Assembly: GCF_000746275.1 (NCBI RefSeq) | Contig: NZ_KN050828.1 | Span: forward strand, 537,384 to 601,383 | Reading direction: 5' to 3' | DNA from: Thermopetrobacter sp. TC1 | Lineage (GTDB): Bacteria; Pseudomonadota; Alphaproteobacteria; Rhizobiales; Aestuariivirgaceae | Length of the DNA stretch: 64,000 nucleotides | Shown here: in pieces, positions 10,073 through 19,873 of the stretch | Layout of the letters: every line of letters begins with the position of its first letter | Position numbering within the stretch: position 1 is the first letter of the stretch | Program-made: the position numbers and the translations under genes | Notes under the pieces: model-generated | What the model saw: the letters and a program-made list of their open reading frames with translations, nothing else | What the model was told of the DNA's origin: nothing | Database searches by the model: none

Positions 10073-12358
10073 ATGTCCCAGGATCAGACCGACAAGGCCC
10101 AGCGCCTCAGCATCACCGATGAAGAGGCACTTGAATATCACGCCAAGCCGCAGCCCGGAAAGGTGGCCATTCGTGCCACGAAGCCCATGGCCACGCGCCA
10201 TGATCTTTCGCTGGCCTATTCGCCGGGCGTGGCCGCACCGGTTCGGGCCATCGCCGACAATCCGGAAGCGGCCTATGACTATACGGCCAAGGGCAATTTC
10301 GTCGCCGTGATCACCAACGGCACGGCAATCCTGGGCATGGGCAACCTCGGGGCGCTGGCGGCCAAGCCGGTGATGGAGGGCAAGGCTGTCCTGTTCAAGC
10401 GTTTTGCCGATGTTGATGCCTTCGACATCGAGCTGTGCACGGAGGATCCGGAAGAATTCATCACGGCGGTGAAATGTCTGGCGCCCACCTTTGGCGGCAT
10501 CAACCTTGAGGACATCAAGGCGCCGCAGTGCTTTATCATCGAGCAGCGCCTGCAGGAGATGCTGGATATCCCCGTCTTTCATGACGACCAGCACGGCACC
10601 GCCATCATCGCCACCGCAGGGCTGATCAACGCGCTGGAGCTGACGGGCAAGGATATCAAGAAGGTCAAGCTCGTCTGCCTCGGCGCCGGGGCGGCGGCGC
10701 TTGCCACGCTGCATCTGGTGCACAAGCTGGGGCTGCCGAAGGAAAACATCATCCTCATCGACACCAAGGGTGTGATCTATCCCGGCCGCAAGGAGGGAAT
10801 GAACGAATGGAAGGCGCAATGGGCCAATCCGCATACCAAGGCCCGCACGCTCAAGGAGGCCATGGAGGGCGCCGACATTTTCTTCGGCCTTTCCGTGAAA
10901 GGCGCGGTGACGCAGGAGATGGTGAAATCCATGGCCAGGGATCCCATCATCTTCGCCATGGCCAATCCGGATCCGGAGATCACGCCGGAAGAGGTGGCGG
11001 CGGTGCGCGATGATGCGATCATGGCCACCGGCCGCTCGGACTATCCCAATCAGATCAACAATGTTCTCGGGTTTCCCTACATCTTCCGCGGCGCGCTGGA
11101 TGTGCGGGCGCGGGCCATCAACGACGAGATGAAACTGGCAGCGGCACGGGCGCTGGCGGAACTGGCCCGGGAGGATGTGCCCGATGAGGTGGCCGCCGCC
11201 TATCACGGGCTGAAGCTCTCCTTCGGGCGGGATTATCTCATTCCCACGCCCTTTGATCCGCGCCTGATCTCGCGCATTCCGGTGGCGGTGGCGCGGGCGG
11301 CCATCGAAACCGGCGTGGCCCGCCGCACCATTGAGGACTTCGATCATTACGCCGCCCAGCTCTCGGCGCGCTTCGATCCCTTCATTGCCACGTTCCAGGG
11401 AATTTTCGATTTCGTGCGCCACAACAAGCGCACCGTCATTTTCGCCGAGGGCGAGGAGGACCGGATGATCCGCGCCGCCAATGCCTATGTGGCCGGCGGC
11501 TATGGCAAGGCCATTCTCATCGGGCGCAAAGATGTGATCGAGCAGGTGCTGGAAACCACAGGGCAGGAGCTGCACGAAGGCGTGCATGTCATCCATCCCG
11601 GCTCCAGCCCCAAGCGGGAGGATTACGCCACCTATCTCTATGAGCGCCTGCAGCGCAACGGTTTTCTCTATCGCGACTGCAAACGATTGGTCAGCACCGA
11701 CCGCAACGTCTTCGCCGCCTGCATGGTGGCGCTGGGCGAGGCGGATGCCATGGTCACCGGCCTGACCCGGAAATTCTCCATCGCGCTGGAGAACATCCGG
11801 CTTGCCATCGACCCGCGCCCGGGTCATCGCGCCATCGGCTATTCGGTGATCCTCACTCCGGGCGAGCCCATTCTCGTTGCCGATACCTCCATTCAGGAAA
11901 TGCCGGATGCGAGCGCGCTGGCCGATATCGCGGAAGAGGCAGCGGCCGTGATGCGCCGGTTCGGCTATCGGCCGCGGGTGGCGCTTCTGTCCTATTCCAC
12001 CTTCGGCCATCCGGGCGGTGATCGCGTACAGAACACGCGCGATGCCGTGGCCGAGCTGGACAGGCGCCAGCCGGGCTTCGAATACGACGGTGAAATGGCG
12101 GTGGAGGTGGCGCTTTCGGCGGAAGCGATGAAGCTCTATCCCTTCTGTCGCCTTTCAGGGCCGGCCAATGTTCTGATCATGCCGGCGGCCCATTCCGCCT
12201 CCATTTCCACGCAGCTTCTGCAAAGAGTGGGGGGTGTGCGCGTGCTCGGGCCGCTGCTGGCGGGGCTGGACCGGGCGGTGCAGATCGCTTCCATGTCGGC
12301 AACCGCGTCGGATGTGATGAATCTGGCGGTGATCGCGGCGCATGATTCGCATCGTTAA
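10073..12358 (+). CDS. maeB: NADP-dependent malic enzyme with C-terminal phosphotransacetylase-like domain
   Basis: 761-residue MaeB that decarboxylates malate to pyruvate and makes NADPH, linking the TCA cycle with gluconeogenesis. The N-terminal half has the malic enzyme motifs ([20 protein letters not shown]) and an NAD(P)-binding fold with LGAGAAALA. Residues ~430-761 resemble phosphate acetyltransferase, which in MaeB proteins is regulatory (acetyl-CoA sensing) rather than catalytic. Length matches the E. coli enzyme. The start at 10073 is chosen over in-frame ATGs at 10058 and 10013 because it gives the family-like N-terminus. It is divergent from mutS; the ~216-bp gap should contain both promoters. 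Confidence 0.94.
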   Translation: MSQDQTDKAQRLSITDEEALEYHAKPQPGKVAIRATKPMATRHDLSLAYSPGVAAPVRAIADNPEAAYDYTAKGNFVAVITNGTAILGMGNLGALAAKPVMEGKAVLFKRFADVDAFDIELCTEDPEEFITAVKCLAPTFGGINLEDIKAPQCFIIEQRLQEMLDIPVFHDDQHGTAIIATAGLINALELTGKDIKKVKLVCLGAGAAALATLHLVHKLGLPKENIILIDTKGVIYPGRKEGMNEWKAQWANPHTKARTLKEAMEGADIFFGLSVKGAVTQEMVKSMARDPIIFAMANPDPEITPEEVAAVRDDAIMATGRSDYPNQINNVLGFPYIFRGALDVRARAINDEMKLAAARALAELAREDVPDEVAAAYHGLKLSFGRDYLIPTPFDPRLISRIPVAVARAAIETGVARRTIEDFDHYAAQLSARFDPFIATFQGIFDFVRHNKRTVIFAEGEEDRMIRAANAYVAGGYGKAILIGRKDVIEQVLETTGQELHEGVHVIHPGSSPKREDYATYLYERLQRNGFLYRDCKRLVSTDRNVFAACMVALGEADAMVTGLTRKFSIALENIRLAIDPRPGHRAIGYSVILTPGEPILVADTSIQEMPDASALADIAEEAAAVMRRFGYRPRVALLSYSTFGHPGGDRVQNTRDAVAELDRRQPGFEYDGEMAVEVALSAEAMKLYPFCRLSGPANVLIMPAAHSASISTQLLQRVGGVRVLGPLLAGLDRAVQIASMSATASDVMNLAVIAAHDSHR

Positions 12359-12397
12359 TGCCATCCGTCCGATGAGGGCGGCTACAGGGGAACCGTA

Positions 12398-12433
12398 AAG
12401 GCCACGCACCGGTACGCCGGATCGATGGGCCTT
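12398..12433. other. nested inverted repeat between convergent maeB and histidine kinase genes
   Basis: AAGGCC (12398-12403) pairs with GGCCTT (12428-12433) around an inner CCGG-TACG-CCGG hairpin. It overlaps the last base of the kinase gene and may act as a bidirectional terminator, but no T-run follows on either strand. Confidence 0.3.
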
Positions 12434-14022
12434 CAGCGGTCGCCCGTGGCGGTGCGGGTTTCGCGGGCGGAGGAGAGATCGATGACGCGGTCGGGGATGA
12501 TGACGTGAAAGATGGTTCCCGGTCCGTCATGGGGGGCAAGCACGATGTCGCCGCCATGGGCGCGGGCCAGCTCGCGCGCGATGGACAGGCCAAGGCCGGT
12601 GCCGCCCCGGCGGGCCGAGCCGGTGAAGGCCTCGAAGAGATGTTCGCGCGCCTTCGGCGGCAGGCCGGGGCCGTCATCACTGATGCGGATGGTCACGACG
12701 GCGCCCTCGCGCCAGGCGGCGATCTCGACACGGCCCGGTTCCATGCGTCCCTTCTGGCCAGCGATGGCCTGACAGGCATTGCGTGCGAGATTGGCCAGAA
12801 TGCGGGAGAGCTGTTCCGGATCGGCATCGGCCGCCAGCCCTTCCGGCACGGCGTTGATCAGCTTCACCACACGCGCATCCGCTTCCGGCAGGTTCTCGAA
12901 GAGCTCGGCAACGAGCGGCCGCAAAAGCACCGTCTGGCGCCGGGGCGGGCTTTCCTGCGCCTTGCCATATTTCAAGGTGTTGACGCAGAAGTTGATGGCC
13001 CGATCCAGGGACGCGATCAACTTGGGGGCGAAGCGCTGAACGGTGGGATCGTCAACCATGGCGAGGCGGTCGGAGATCATCTGCGCCTGCGCCAGCATGT
13101 TGCGCAGCTCGTGACTGATCTTCGACACGGCCAGCCCCAGAGCGGCCAGCCGCGACTTCTGACGCAGAAGCGCGGCCGTCTGTCGCTGCATGTAGGCAAG
13201 GTGGCGTTCCGCCTCGCCCAGCTCATCGCTGCGGTCGGAGGGATTGAGCACCGCAGCGGGATTTTCGGGATCCCGGGCAAAGCGGGCCATGCTGCCGGTC
13301 ATGCGGCGGATGGGGCGGATCAGGAGCCAGTGAATGGCGAGATAGAGCAATGCTGCCACCATCAGGGAGAGGGCGAGCGAATAATTGAGAATGGTCAGCG
13401 AATGGCCGACCATGGCCTCAAACAGCGGGCGTTCGTCCATGGCCAGCTCGATGAACTCAGCCTCGATGTTGGGCGGTCTGTCCACCACGGTGATGACGCG
13501 GTTGCCGCGATGCAGGAGGGTGACGAAGGCATCACGGATCGCCCCGGGCCAGGACAGGCCGCGCAAGTCATAGCGGGCCTCGGCCATGAGAGGCAGGCCG
13601 TCATGCAGAATGAGACGACGGGCGCCGCCGCGGCGAATGGCAACAACGCGGACACCAGCGCTCTTCAACAATTCCTTGCGCAGGCGATCGGAGACCTTCA
13701 TGTCCGGCGCCGCCTCCACGGCAAGCGAGGCGACTTCCGCCATGGCCAGCCGGTTCTTCAGCCATGTGATGCGAAATTCGGCGATGGAAGGCATGAAAAC
13801 AAAGGCCACGCTGACAAGGATGAAAAGAACGGTGAGCGTCAGGACACGGGCAGAAAGCGAACGGCTCCAGCGCACGGCTGAATGTCCGGGCACCTCTTCC
13901 GGCCGGGGGGAACCGCCCCCCTCCTCATCAACGCACTGAAGCGCGCTCCGCTCTTTATCGCGCGCAGCCTTTTTCGCCGGTGCGGCCGGATCCGTGTGAT
14001 GCATCTCGCCTTGGCGTGCCAT
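12433..14022 (-). CDS. membrane sensor histidine kinase, orphan
   Basis: 529-residue two-component sensor kinase. Order: a charged cytoplasmic N-terminal tail (~1-55), TM1 (~58-78), a periplasmic loop of ~130 residues, TM2 (~211-235), a HAMP-like linker, the phosphoacceptor helix with H304 in KISHELRNML, and an ATPase domain with N-box NLARNACQA, DDGPGLPP and GTGLGLSIA. The stimulus is unknown. No response regulator lies next to it; the closest in the window are at 25.2 kb and 50.6 kb, the latter RegA with its own RegB. The start at 14022 has GGAGG 5 bases upstream; an upstream in-frame ATG at 14067 lacks one. It converges on maeB. Confidence 0.88.
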   Translation of the reverse strand: MARQGEMHHTDPAAPAKKAARDKERSALQCVDEEGGGSPRPEEVPGHSAVRWSRSLSARVLTLTVLFILVSVAFVFMPSIAEFRITWLKNRLAMAEVASLAVEAAPDMKVSDRLRKELLKSAGVRVVAIRRGGARRLILHDGLPLMAEARYDLRGLSWPGAIRDAFVTLLHRGNRVITVVDRPPNIEAEFIELAMDERPLFEAMVGHSLTILNYSLALSLMVAALLYLAIHWLLIRPIRRMTGSMARFARDPENPAAVLNPSDRSDELGEAERHLAYMQRQTAALLRQKSRLAALGLAVSKISHELRNMLAQAQMISDRLAMVDDPTVQRFAPKLIASLDRAINFCVNTLKYGKAQESPPRRQTVLLRPLVAELFENLPEADARVVKLINAVPEGLAADADPEQLSRILANLARNACQAIAGQKGRMEPGRVEIAAWREGAVVTIRISDDGPGLPPKAREHLFEAFTGSARRGGTGLGLSIARELARAHGGDIVLAPHDGPGTIFHVIIPDRVIDLSSARETRTATGDR

Positions 14023-14134
14023 TGCGGCCTCCAGAGGAGTTTGCCCGATCATCCTACCGCAAGCCACCGGCAGAGGCCAAGGCGGGAATAAAGCCGGGCA
14101 TCATCACGAGGGTGCGCAAGGCCTGCGATGATCA

Positions 14135-16024
14135 TCACACGGCGCGGCGCAGGAAGGGTGGCGTGCGGCGCCGGGCGCCTTGTTCATCGAACAGTTCGGT
14201 GAGCTGATTGATCATCACCGTGCCCAGCTCTTCGACATCGACAATGGTGACAGCGCGCCGGTAATAGCGGGTCACGTCATGGCCGATGCCAATGGCGAGA
14301 AGCTCCACCGGCGAGCGGTTTTCGATCTCGTCGATCACCTGCCGCAGATGACGTTCGAGATAGGTTCCGGAATTGGCCGAAAGCGTGGAATCATCCACCG
14401 GCGCGCCATCGGAAATGACCATGAGGATGCGGCGCTGTTCAGGCCGCGCCAGCAGGCGGGCATGGGCCCATTGCAGGGCCTCGCCGTCGATATTTTCCTT
14501 AAGCAGGCCCTCACGCATCATCAGGCCGAGATTGCGCCGGGCGCGGCGCCAGGGCGCATCGGCGGCCTTGTAGATGATGTGGCGCAGGTCATTGAGGCGG
14601 CCGGGATTGGGCGGGCGGCCCTCGCGCATCCATTTTTTCCGGGATTCACCGCCCTTCCAGTGGCGGGTGGTGAAGCCGAGGATCTCCACCTTCACCCCGC
14701 AGCGTTCAAGCGTGCGGGCGAGGATGTCCGTGCACAGGGCGGCGATGGTGATCGGCCGGCCGCGCATGGAACCGGAATTGTCGATGAGCAGGGTGACGAC
14801 GGTATCGCGAAAATCCGTCTCCTTCTCCTGCTTGAAGGACAGTGGCGCGAGCGGATCGACCAGAACCCGGGAGAGGCGCGCGGTATCGAGAATGCCTTCC
14901 TCCAGATCGAACTCCCAGGCACGATTCTGCTGGGCCATCAGCTTGCGCTGCAGGCGGTTGGCCAGACGCGCCACCGTGCCCTGCAGAGGCGCAAGCTGGG
15001 CATCGAGCAGGGCACGCAGGCGAGTGAGCTCTTCGGGATCGCACAGATCCTCCGCCGCCACCACCTCGTCGAATTCCGTGGTGTAGACACGATATTGCGT
15101 GTCCGTCTGCGGCTCGTTGGCCTGTGGCCGGGCCTGCGGCGGTGCCTCGCCTTCCGCCTCGCCGGGTTCGAGATCCACAAGCGCATCCACCTCGCCGGTG
15201 TCGGCTTCCATTTCGGCATCCTCGCCGGAGACACGATCGCCCATGGCAGGCTGGGAGATATCCACGGGCGGGGCGCTGTCGGCATCGCCATTGTCGTTGG
15301 CGCCCACCTCGCCTTCGTCTCCCTCCTCGCCGGTGCCTTCGCTTTCGGTCTCCTCCTGCTGGCCGGCGCCATCATCGAGGGCCATGATCATTTCATGCAC
15401 GAGCTCGGCATAAGAGGCCTGATCGTGCAGGCGCTCTTCCAGCTGTGGCAAAAGGTCCTTCAGGCGGCTTTCGATATGCGGGCGCCAGGCCTCGGCAATG
15501 GGGCGGGCCGCCTCCGGAATGGACAGACCGGCCAGGCGTTCGCGCACGATGAGGCCCAGCGCCTCGGCAAGGCCTTCACCATCATTCATGGAAGGATGAG
15601 CCGGCAGATTGCGCGCGGCGTATTCCTTTTCCAGTGCCGCCTCGATGTTGCGGGCCATGCCGGGCATGGCGCGGCTGCCCAGGGCGTCGATGCGGGCGTC
15701 CTCCAGCGCATCGAAAATCTCACGGGCCTTGGGCGAACGCGGCAGCCGGTCCAGATGCAGCGTCACATCATGATGGGCAAGCCGCATGGCGAACCGGTCC
15801 GCCACGCCACGGGTAACGGCAAGCTCCTCCTTGGTGAGATCCCGCGACATCAGCGGCAGGCGCACCTTGGTTTCGCCGAGGATGGGCCGCTCGGCGGAAT
15901 AGTGCACCTGAATGTCAGGACGGCCGGAAATGGTGCGCAGACACACGGAAATGGCCCGCTCCACGGTGTTGAGCGGATTGTCCTTTGCAGCGGAAGGTCT
16001 GTTATTTCTGGCGTGTGTTGTCAT
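14135..16024 (-). CDS. cobT: aerobic cobaltochelatase subunit CobT
   Basis: 629-residue subunit of the ATP-dependent CobN-CobS-CobT complex that inserts Co2+ into hydrogenobyrinic acid a,c-diamide in aerobic cobalamin synthesis. The N-terminal half is helical, followed by a strongly acidic, low-complexity segment (~218-300), then a von Willebrand A domain with the metal-site motif DNSGSMRG at residues 415-422 and SDGAPVDD. These are typical of CobT, the counterpart of BchD/ChlD. It lies 64 bp downstream of cobS on the same strand, the usual order. The catalytic subunit cobN is not in this window. Confidence 0.95.
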   Translation of the reverse strand: MTTHARNNRPSAAKDNPLNTVERAISVCLRTISGRPDIQVHYSAERPILGETKVRLPLMSRDLTKEELAVTRGVADRFAMRLAHHDVTLHLDRLPRSPKAREIFDALEDARIDALGSRAMPGMARNIEAALEKEYAARNLPAHPSMNDGEGLAEALGLIVRERLAGLSIPEAARPIAEAWRPHIESRLKDLLPQLEERLHDQASYAELVHEMIMALDDGAGQQEETESEGTGEEGDEGEVGANDNGDADSAPPVDISQPAMGDRVSGEDAEMEADTGEVDALVDLEPGEAEGEAPPQARPQANEPQTDTQYRVYTTEFDEVVAAEDLCDPEELTRLRALLDAQLAPLQGTVARLANRLQRKLMAQQNRAWEFDLEEGILDTARLSRVLVDPLAPLSFKQEKETDFRDTVVTLLIDNSGSMRGRPITIAALCTDILARTLERCGVKVEILGFTTRHWKGGESRKKWMREGRPPNPGRLNDLRHIIYKAADAPWRRARRNLGLMMREGLLKENIDGEALQWAHARLLARPEQRRILMVISDGAPVDDSTLSANSGTYLERHLRQVIDEIENRSPVELLAIGIGHDVTRYYRRAVTIVDVEELGTVMINQLTELFDEQGARRRTPPFLRRAV

Positions 16025-16088
16025 GCACCCTTCACGTCAAGGCGATGCCGCAGCCGGCCATGGCGCAGAGCCGCCCGGCCCAGGCCGG

Positions 16089-17081
16089 TCAGGCCACGGC
16101 AATATGCGCGGCGGATTCGGGCAGCTCCTCGCCGAAGCAACGCTGATAGAATTCGGCAACGAGCGGGCGCTCCAGCTCGTCGCACTTGTTGAGGAAGCTC
16201 ACCCGGAAGGCGAAACCGACATCGCCGAAGATTTCCGTGTTCTGGGCCCAGGTGATGACCGTGCGCGGGCTCATTACCGTGGAGAGATCACCCTGCATGA
16301 AGGCATTGCGTGTCATGTCGGCAACGCGAACCATGCGCGAGACGGTCTGGCGGCCTTCCTCACTCTCGGCGAAGGATTTTACCTTGGCCAGCACGATGTT
16401 CACTTCATCGTCGTGAGGCAGATAGTTGAGATTGACGACGATGGACCAGCGGTCCATCTGGCCCTGGTTGATCTGCTGGGTGCCGTGATAGAGGCCGGAC
16501 GTATCGCCCAGGCCCACGGTGTTGGCCGTGGCAAAGAGGCGGAAGGCCGGATGCGGGCGAATGACCCGGTTCTGATCGAGCAGGGTGAGCTTGCCCTGCA
16601 CCTCCAGCACGCGCTGGATGACGAACATGACATCGGGACGGCCGGCGTCGTATTCGTCGAAGACCAGCGCCACATTGTGCTGCAGCGCCCAGGGCAGGAT
16701 GCCCTCGCGAAATTCGGTCACCTGCTTGCCATCACGCAACACGATGGCATCCTTGCCCACCAGGTCGATGCGGGAAATGTGGCTGTCGAGGTTGACACGG
16801 ATGCAGGGCCAGTTGAGCCGCGCGGCCACCTGTTCGATATGCGTGGATTTTCCCGTGCCGTGATAGCCGGTGATCATGACCCGGCGGTTGTGCTTGAACC
16901 CGGCCAGGATCGCCAGCGTCGTCTGCCGATCAAAGAGGTAGTCCGGATCGAGATCGGGCACATGCTCATTGGGCTCGGAATAGGCAGGCACCCGCATGTC
17001 GGTGTCGATGCCGAACACCTCACGCACCGAAACTTCGGTATCGGGCAGGGGGGCAAGGGTCTGATTGGCGTTCTCCGTCAT
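16089..17081 (-). CDS. cobS: aerobic cobaltochelatase subunit CobS
   Basis: 330-residue AAA+ ATPase that pairs with CobT to drive cobalt insertion by CobN. Walker A is GYHGTGKS at ~72-79; Walker B is [13 protein letters not shown]; a sensor [13 protein letters not shown] is also visible. The start at 17081 has GGAG 5 bases upstream (GGAGTGTCC-ATG); an in-frame ATG at 17138 would add 19 unrelated residues. First gene of the cobS-cobT pair. I looked for a cobalamin riboswitch B12 box upstream and found none. Confidence 0.95.
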   Translation of the reverse strand: MTENANQTLAPLPDTEVSVREVFGIDTDMRVPAYSEPNEHVPDLDPDYLFDRQTTLAILAGFKHNRRVMITGYHGTGKSTHIEQVAARLNWPCIRVNLDSHISRIDLVGKDAIVLRDGKQVTEFREGILPWALQHNVALVFDEYDAGRPDVMFVIQRVLEVQGKLTLLDQNRVIRPHPAFRLFATANTVGLGDTSGLYHGTQQINQGQMDRWSIVVNLNYLPHDDEVNIVLAKVKSFAESEEGRQTVSRMVRVADMTRNAFMQGDLSTVMSPRTVITWAQNTEIFGDVGFAFRVSFLNKCDELERPLVAEFYQRCFGEELPESAAHIAVA

Positions 17082-17399
17082 GGACACTCCGACGTTTAAG
17101 CATGAAGCATGCCTTCTGCCGGGGCCGGCCGGCAGCACACCTCTTCTCTTCGCTGGCGGTGATACGCCATAGACATGGGGCTTGTCACGGCCCTTTTCCA
17201 GTCGTGCCCATACGACGGAAGAAGGAAGGATAACGCGTTATTTTCATTGGTCACGGATGGGCCTTTTTTCTCTTCGATGGTATGAAGGATGCAAAAAGAC
17301 TATAATGATTAAAAATAACTATGCTGGCGGGCCATCGCCAAGGATCGTAAGGGGCTGAAGGCCTTGACATGGCGAGAGGAGGTTTTCGCCAGGGTGGCG
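17082..17399. other. divergent intergenic region cobS / PhnD-LuxR regulator
   Basis: About 318 bases. A strong hairpin CTGCCGG/CCGGCAG lies at 17116-17135 close to the cobS start. An AT-rich patch (about 17235-17330) holds a consensus TATAAT at 17301-17306, a candidate -10 element for the plus-strand regulator, but I could not find a convincing -35 box 17 bases before it. No small gene is convincing. Confidence 0.5.
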
Positions 17400-18896
17400 A
17401 TGCAAAAAGTGTGGTCCTGGCGTATTATCATGACGCTTGATAAACGGATATGGCGCGCTTTGTGGGCCCTGGTGCTGGTCCTGCCGCTGATTGTGCAGCA
17501 CGGGTTCTTGAACCGGGGCTGGGCGGCGGCGATTGAATCGACACCAGGGGCGCCGTCTGATGCGGCGGTGCGGACGGTGCATGTCGGCGTGCTCGCCTAT
17601 CGCGGGGCGCAAGCGGCCTCAAAGCGCTGGCAGCCCCTGATCGCCTATCTCAACGCTTCTTTGCGCAAGGCGGGGCTGGCGGTGCGTCTTGCTCTGCATC
17701 CAGTCACGCTGGAATCGGCGCGCGTGCTGCTTGAGGCGGGGCAGATCGATTATCTGCTCACCAATCCCGGTCATTATGTCTCATTGGCGCGAGAGGTGCC
17801 GCTTGCCCCCATCGCCACAATGGAGCGTTTCGCGGCGGATGGCCGTGGCCTGATCCGTTTCGGCAGCGTCATTTTCACGCGGGCGGACAATACGGCAATC
17901 AAGACCCTGGCCGATCTGAAAGGACGCAGTGTGACCGCGGTAAGCCCGGAGGCCTTCGGCGGTTTTCAGATTGCCTGGGCGGAATTCGTCTCACAGGACA
18001 TCGATCCTTTCCAGGACTTTGGCACGCTGCGTTTCACGGGCTTTCCGCAGGATGCCATCGTCGAGGCCGTGCTGCGTGGCGAGACGGACGCGGGGATTGT
18101 GCGCACCGGCTTGCTCGAATCCATGGCGCGGGAAGGCCGGCTTGACCTTTCCCGCATCCGCGTGCTGCAGGCGGGGCGCTATCCGGAATGGCCGCTGCTG
18201 GTCTCCACCCGTCTCTATCCCGAATGGCCCTTTCTGGCGCGTGGCGGCGTGAACAAACATCTCACTGAGCACATCGCACGGGCGCTTCTTGATACGCAAG
18301 ATGAACAGGTGCGAAAGGCGCATGATTTGCGCGTGGCCTGGACGACGCCTCAGCCCTATGAGGACGTGCGGCAGCTCGTGCTCGCCTATGAGGCCTGGCG
18401 GAATAGAGCGGCTTCCGGTGGCGTGCTTTCCGGGCTTCGCATCGCCGCGCCATTGCTGCTGGCGCTGCTGCTCGCCGGCGGACTTATTGTCTATCTGCTG
18501 ATGCGCAGCGCCGGCGCTGGCAGATCACGTCCTTCAATGGCCGGAAAAACGGAAGGCGGGGCAATGGGCAGCCTGGCGGCCGCCAAATCCGGCATGGGCG
18601 AATCCGCCATGGATCCCCGCATCCGGGAAGCCTTCCGCAAGCTCACCCCGCGCGAACAGCAGGTGCTGTCTTTGCTGTGTCAGGGCAAGTCCACCAAGGC
18701 CATCGCACAGGAGCTGGCCATCAGCCCCAAGACCGTGGAGCATTACCGCGCCAGCCTGCTCAAGAAGACCGGCGTGAAATCGGCAACCAGTCTCGTGTGG
18801 CTGGCAACACGGCAGGGGTTTGACCGCATGTGCGATTCGAAGCCGGAGAATGGCGCACATGCCAATGACCGCATTTATCACAACTCGCCGTCCTGA
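17400..18896 (+). CDS. transmembrane one-component regulator: PhnD-like periplasmic sensor, TM helix, LuxR-type HTH
   Basis: 498 residues with an unusual order: TM or uncleaved signal (18-33), a periplasmic domain (~58-335) like the phosphonate/phosphite-binding PhnD family, a second TM (345-368), a ~45-residue flexible linker, and a LuxR/GerE helix-turn-helix (414-470, LTPREQQVLSLL and SPKTVEHYRASLLKK). The sensor has the repeated EWPLL/EWPFL pattern that I recall from tetrathionate-sensor (TtrS) type kinases. It probably binds a small oxyanion outside and regulates DNA from the membrane, as ToxR-type proteins do, without phosphotransfer. The start at 17400 is preferred (AGGG 5 bases upstream) over a TTG at 17364 and an ATG at 17430. 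The secreted DsrE-like gene follows and is a likely target. Confidence 0.85.
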   Translation: MQKVWSWRIIMTLDKRIWRALWALVLVLPLIVQHGFLNRGWAAAIESTPGAPSDAAVRTVHVGVLAYRGAQAASKRWQPLIAYLNASLRKAGLAVRLALHPVTLESARVLLEAGQIDYLLTNPGHYVSLAREVPLAPIATMERFAADGRGLIRFGSVIFTRADNTAIKTLADLKGRSVTAVSPEAFGGFQIAWAEFVSQDIDPFQDFGTLRFTGFPQDAIVEAVLRGETDAGIVRTGLLESMAREGRLDLSRIRVLQAGRYPEWPLLVSTRLYPEWPFLARGGVNKHLTEHIARALLDTQDEQVRKAHDLRVAWTTPQPYEDVRQLVLAYEAWRNRAASGGVLSGLRIAAPLLLALLLAGGLIVYLLMRSAGAGRSRPSMAGKTEGGAMGSLAAAKSGMGESAMDPRIREAFRKLTPREQQVLSLLCQGKSTKAIAQELAISPKTVEHYRASLLKKTGVKSATSLVWLATRQGFDRMCDSKPENGAHANDRIYHNSPS

Positions 18897-19008
18897 AGCG
18901 GCCGCGTGATTTCGCCTTCCGATTCGCAAGCCCGGGCAAATCCCCCATATCAGCCCGGTGATCTCCCCGAATGGCCGAAACCGGCGCGATGTGGCACCGT
19001 TTCATGTG

Positions 19009-19123
19009 GGAGCCCGGCGCGACGGGAGCCGGCACGAATGGGAACTCCCCCGCACCATTCACGGCACCTGTCACACAGCCGGGCTCCTCCCGTTTCAAGA
19101 ACCGCCCGCGAAAAGAGGCGGTT
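19009..19123 (+). promoter_or_regulatory. structured leader of the DsrE-like gene
   Basis: Between the regulator and the DsrE-like gene (295-bp gap, no gene seen) lie a perfect 10-bp inverted repeat GGAGCCCGGC (19009-19018) / GCCGGGCTCC (19078-19087) and a second hairpin AACCGCC/GGCGGTT (19100-19123) followed by TTCAAAAA. These could form a structured 5' leader or attenuator; function is inferred. Confidence 0.35.
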
Positions 19124-19191
19124 TTCAAAAACACATCGAGGAAACGTCCTGCATCCGAAACGAAGCGACAGCTGTTCATGGGAGGGAACGC

Positions 19192-19647
19192 ATGAGACGG
19201 ATCATGGTCTATCTGACGGCGCTGCTGGCAGCGGCGCTGTTCAGCCTCGCGCCGGCATCGGCGGGAGAGCGGTATGGCAAGCAGAAGGTCGTCTATCACA
19301 TCAACTACAACGGCGGCCCCGGCAACAAGCGTTATCGCGGCGCCTTGCGCAATATCCAGAACCACATCAACGCCGTCGGTCAGGACAATCTCGAACTGCG
19401 GGTGGTTCTGCATGGCAATGGCGTGAACCTGCTCAAGGAAGCGCTGAAGGACGACGGCCTGAAAACCCGCATCACGGCGCTGAAATCGCAAAATGTGGAG
19501 TTTCTCGTCTGCGCCAACACGTTGCGCGGGCGCAAGATCGACTACGAGAAGGATCTCTTCGATGTCTTCAAGGAGGACATCGTGCCCTCGGGCGTTGCGG
19601 AACTGGGGCGCCTGCAACTGATGGGCTACGCCTATATCAAGCCTTAA
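19192..19647 (+). CDS. exported DsrE/DsrF-like family protein
   Basis: 151 residues: a clear signal peptide (1-24, cleavage after APASA) and a domain of the DsrE/DsrF-like superfamily (COG1416 type), with YHINYNGG near the start and the conserved VCANTLR containing C107. The superfamily includes sulfur relay and sulfur-binding proteins; periplasmic members are poorly characterised but often lie near sulfur oxidation genes. Start at 19192 has GGGAGGG 5 bases upstream. It follows the PhnD-TM-LuxR regulator on the same strand and may be its target, suggesting a role in sensing or handling a sulfur compound. Exact function unknown. Confidence 0.85.
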   Translation: MRRIMVYLTALLAAALFSLAPASAGERYGKQKVVYHINYNGGPGNKRYRGALRNIQNHINAVGQDNLELRVVLHGNGVNLLKEALKDDGLKTRITALKSQNVEFLVCANTLRGRKIDYEKDLFDVFKEDIVPSGVAELGRLQLMGYAYIKP

Positions 19648-19873
19648 GCCTTCAAGGGTTCAAGCCGAAAATCTGACTGATCATCCAAAGGACTTCCTCC
19701 TGGCCCGCCGCCAGACCTTGAAGCGTCCGCTCCTGCATCTCCCCCGGCAGGACGGGCGCCTTTTTTCGCGTGATGGAGGGTCTCGCCCTGTGATTTAAGT
19801 GTTTCTCGGGATTGCCTCCCGGCCAGCGCGCCCATACTCTGCCGTGGGTCACGATTCGATCGGAGATGGCAGC

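Noticed and set aside
10052-12010. Long minus-strand open frame (~650 codons) opposite maeB
   Set aside because: Shadow of maeB codon bias; His/Arg/Gly-rich translation without recognisable domains or ribosome site.
14180-16192. Long open frame (~670 codons) on the plus strand opposite cobT
   Set aside because: It mirrors the cobT coding frame, has biased low-complexity composition typical of antisense frames in GC-rich genes, and no family motif.
17082-17250. Cobalamin riboswitch upstream of cobS
   Set aside because: Looked for the B12 box and found none; only a GC hairpin is present.
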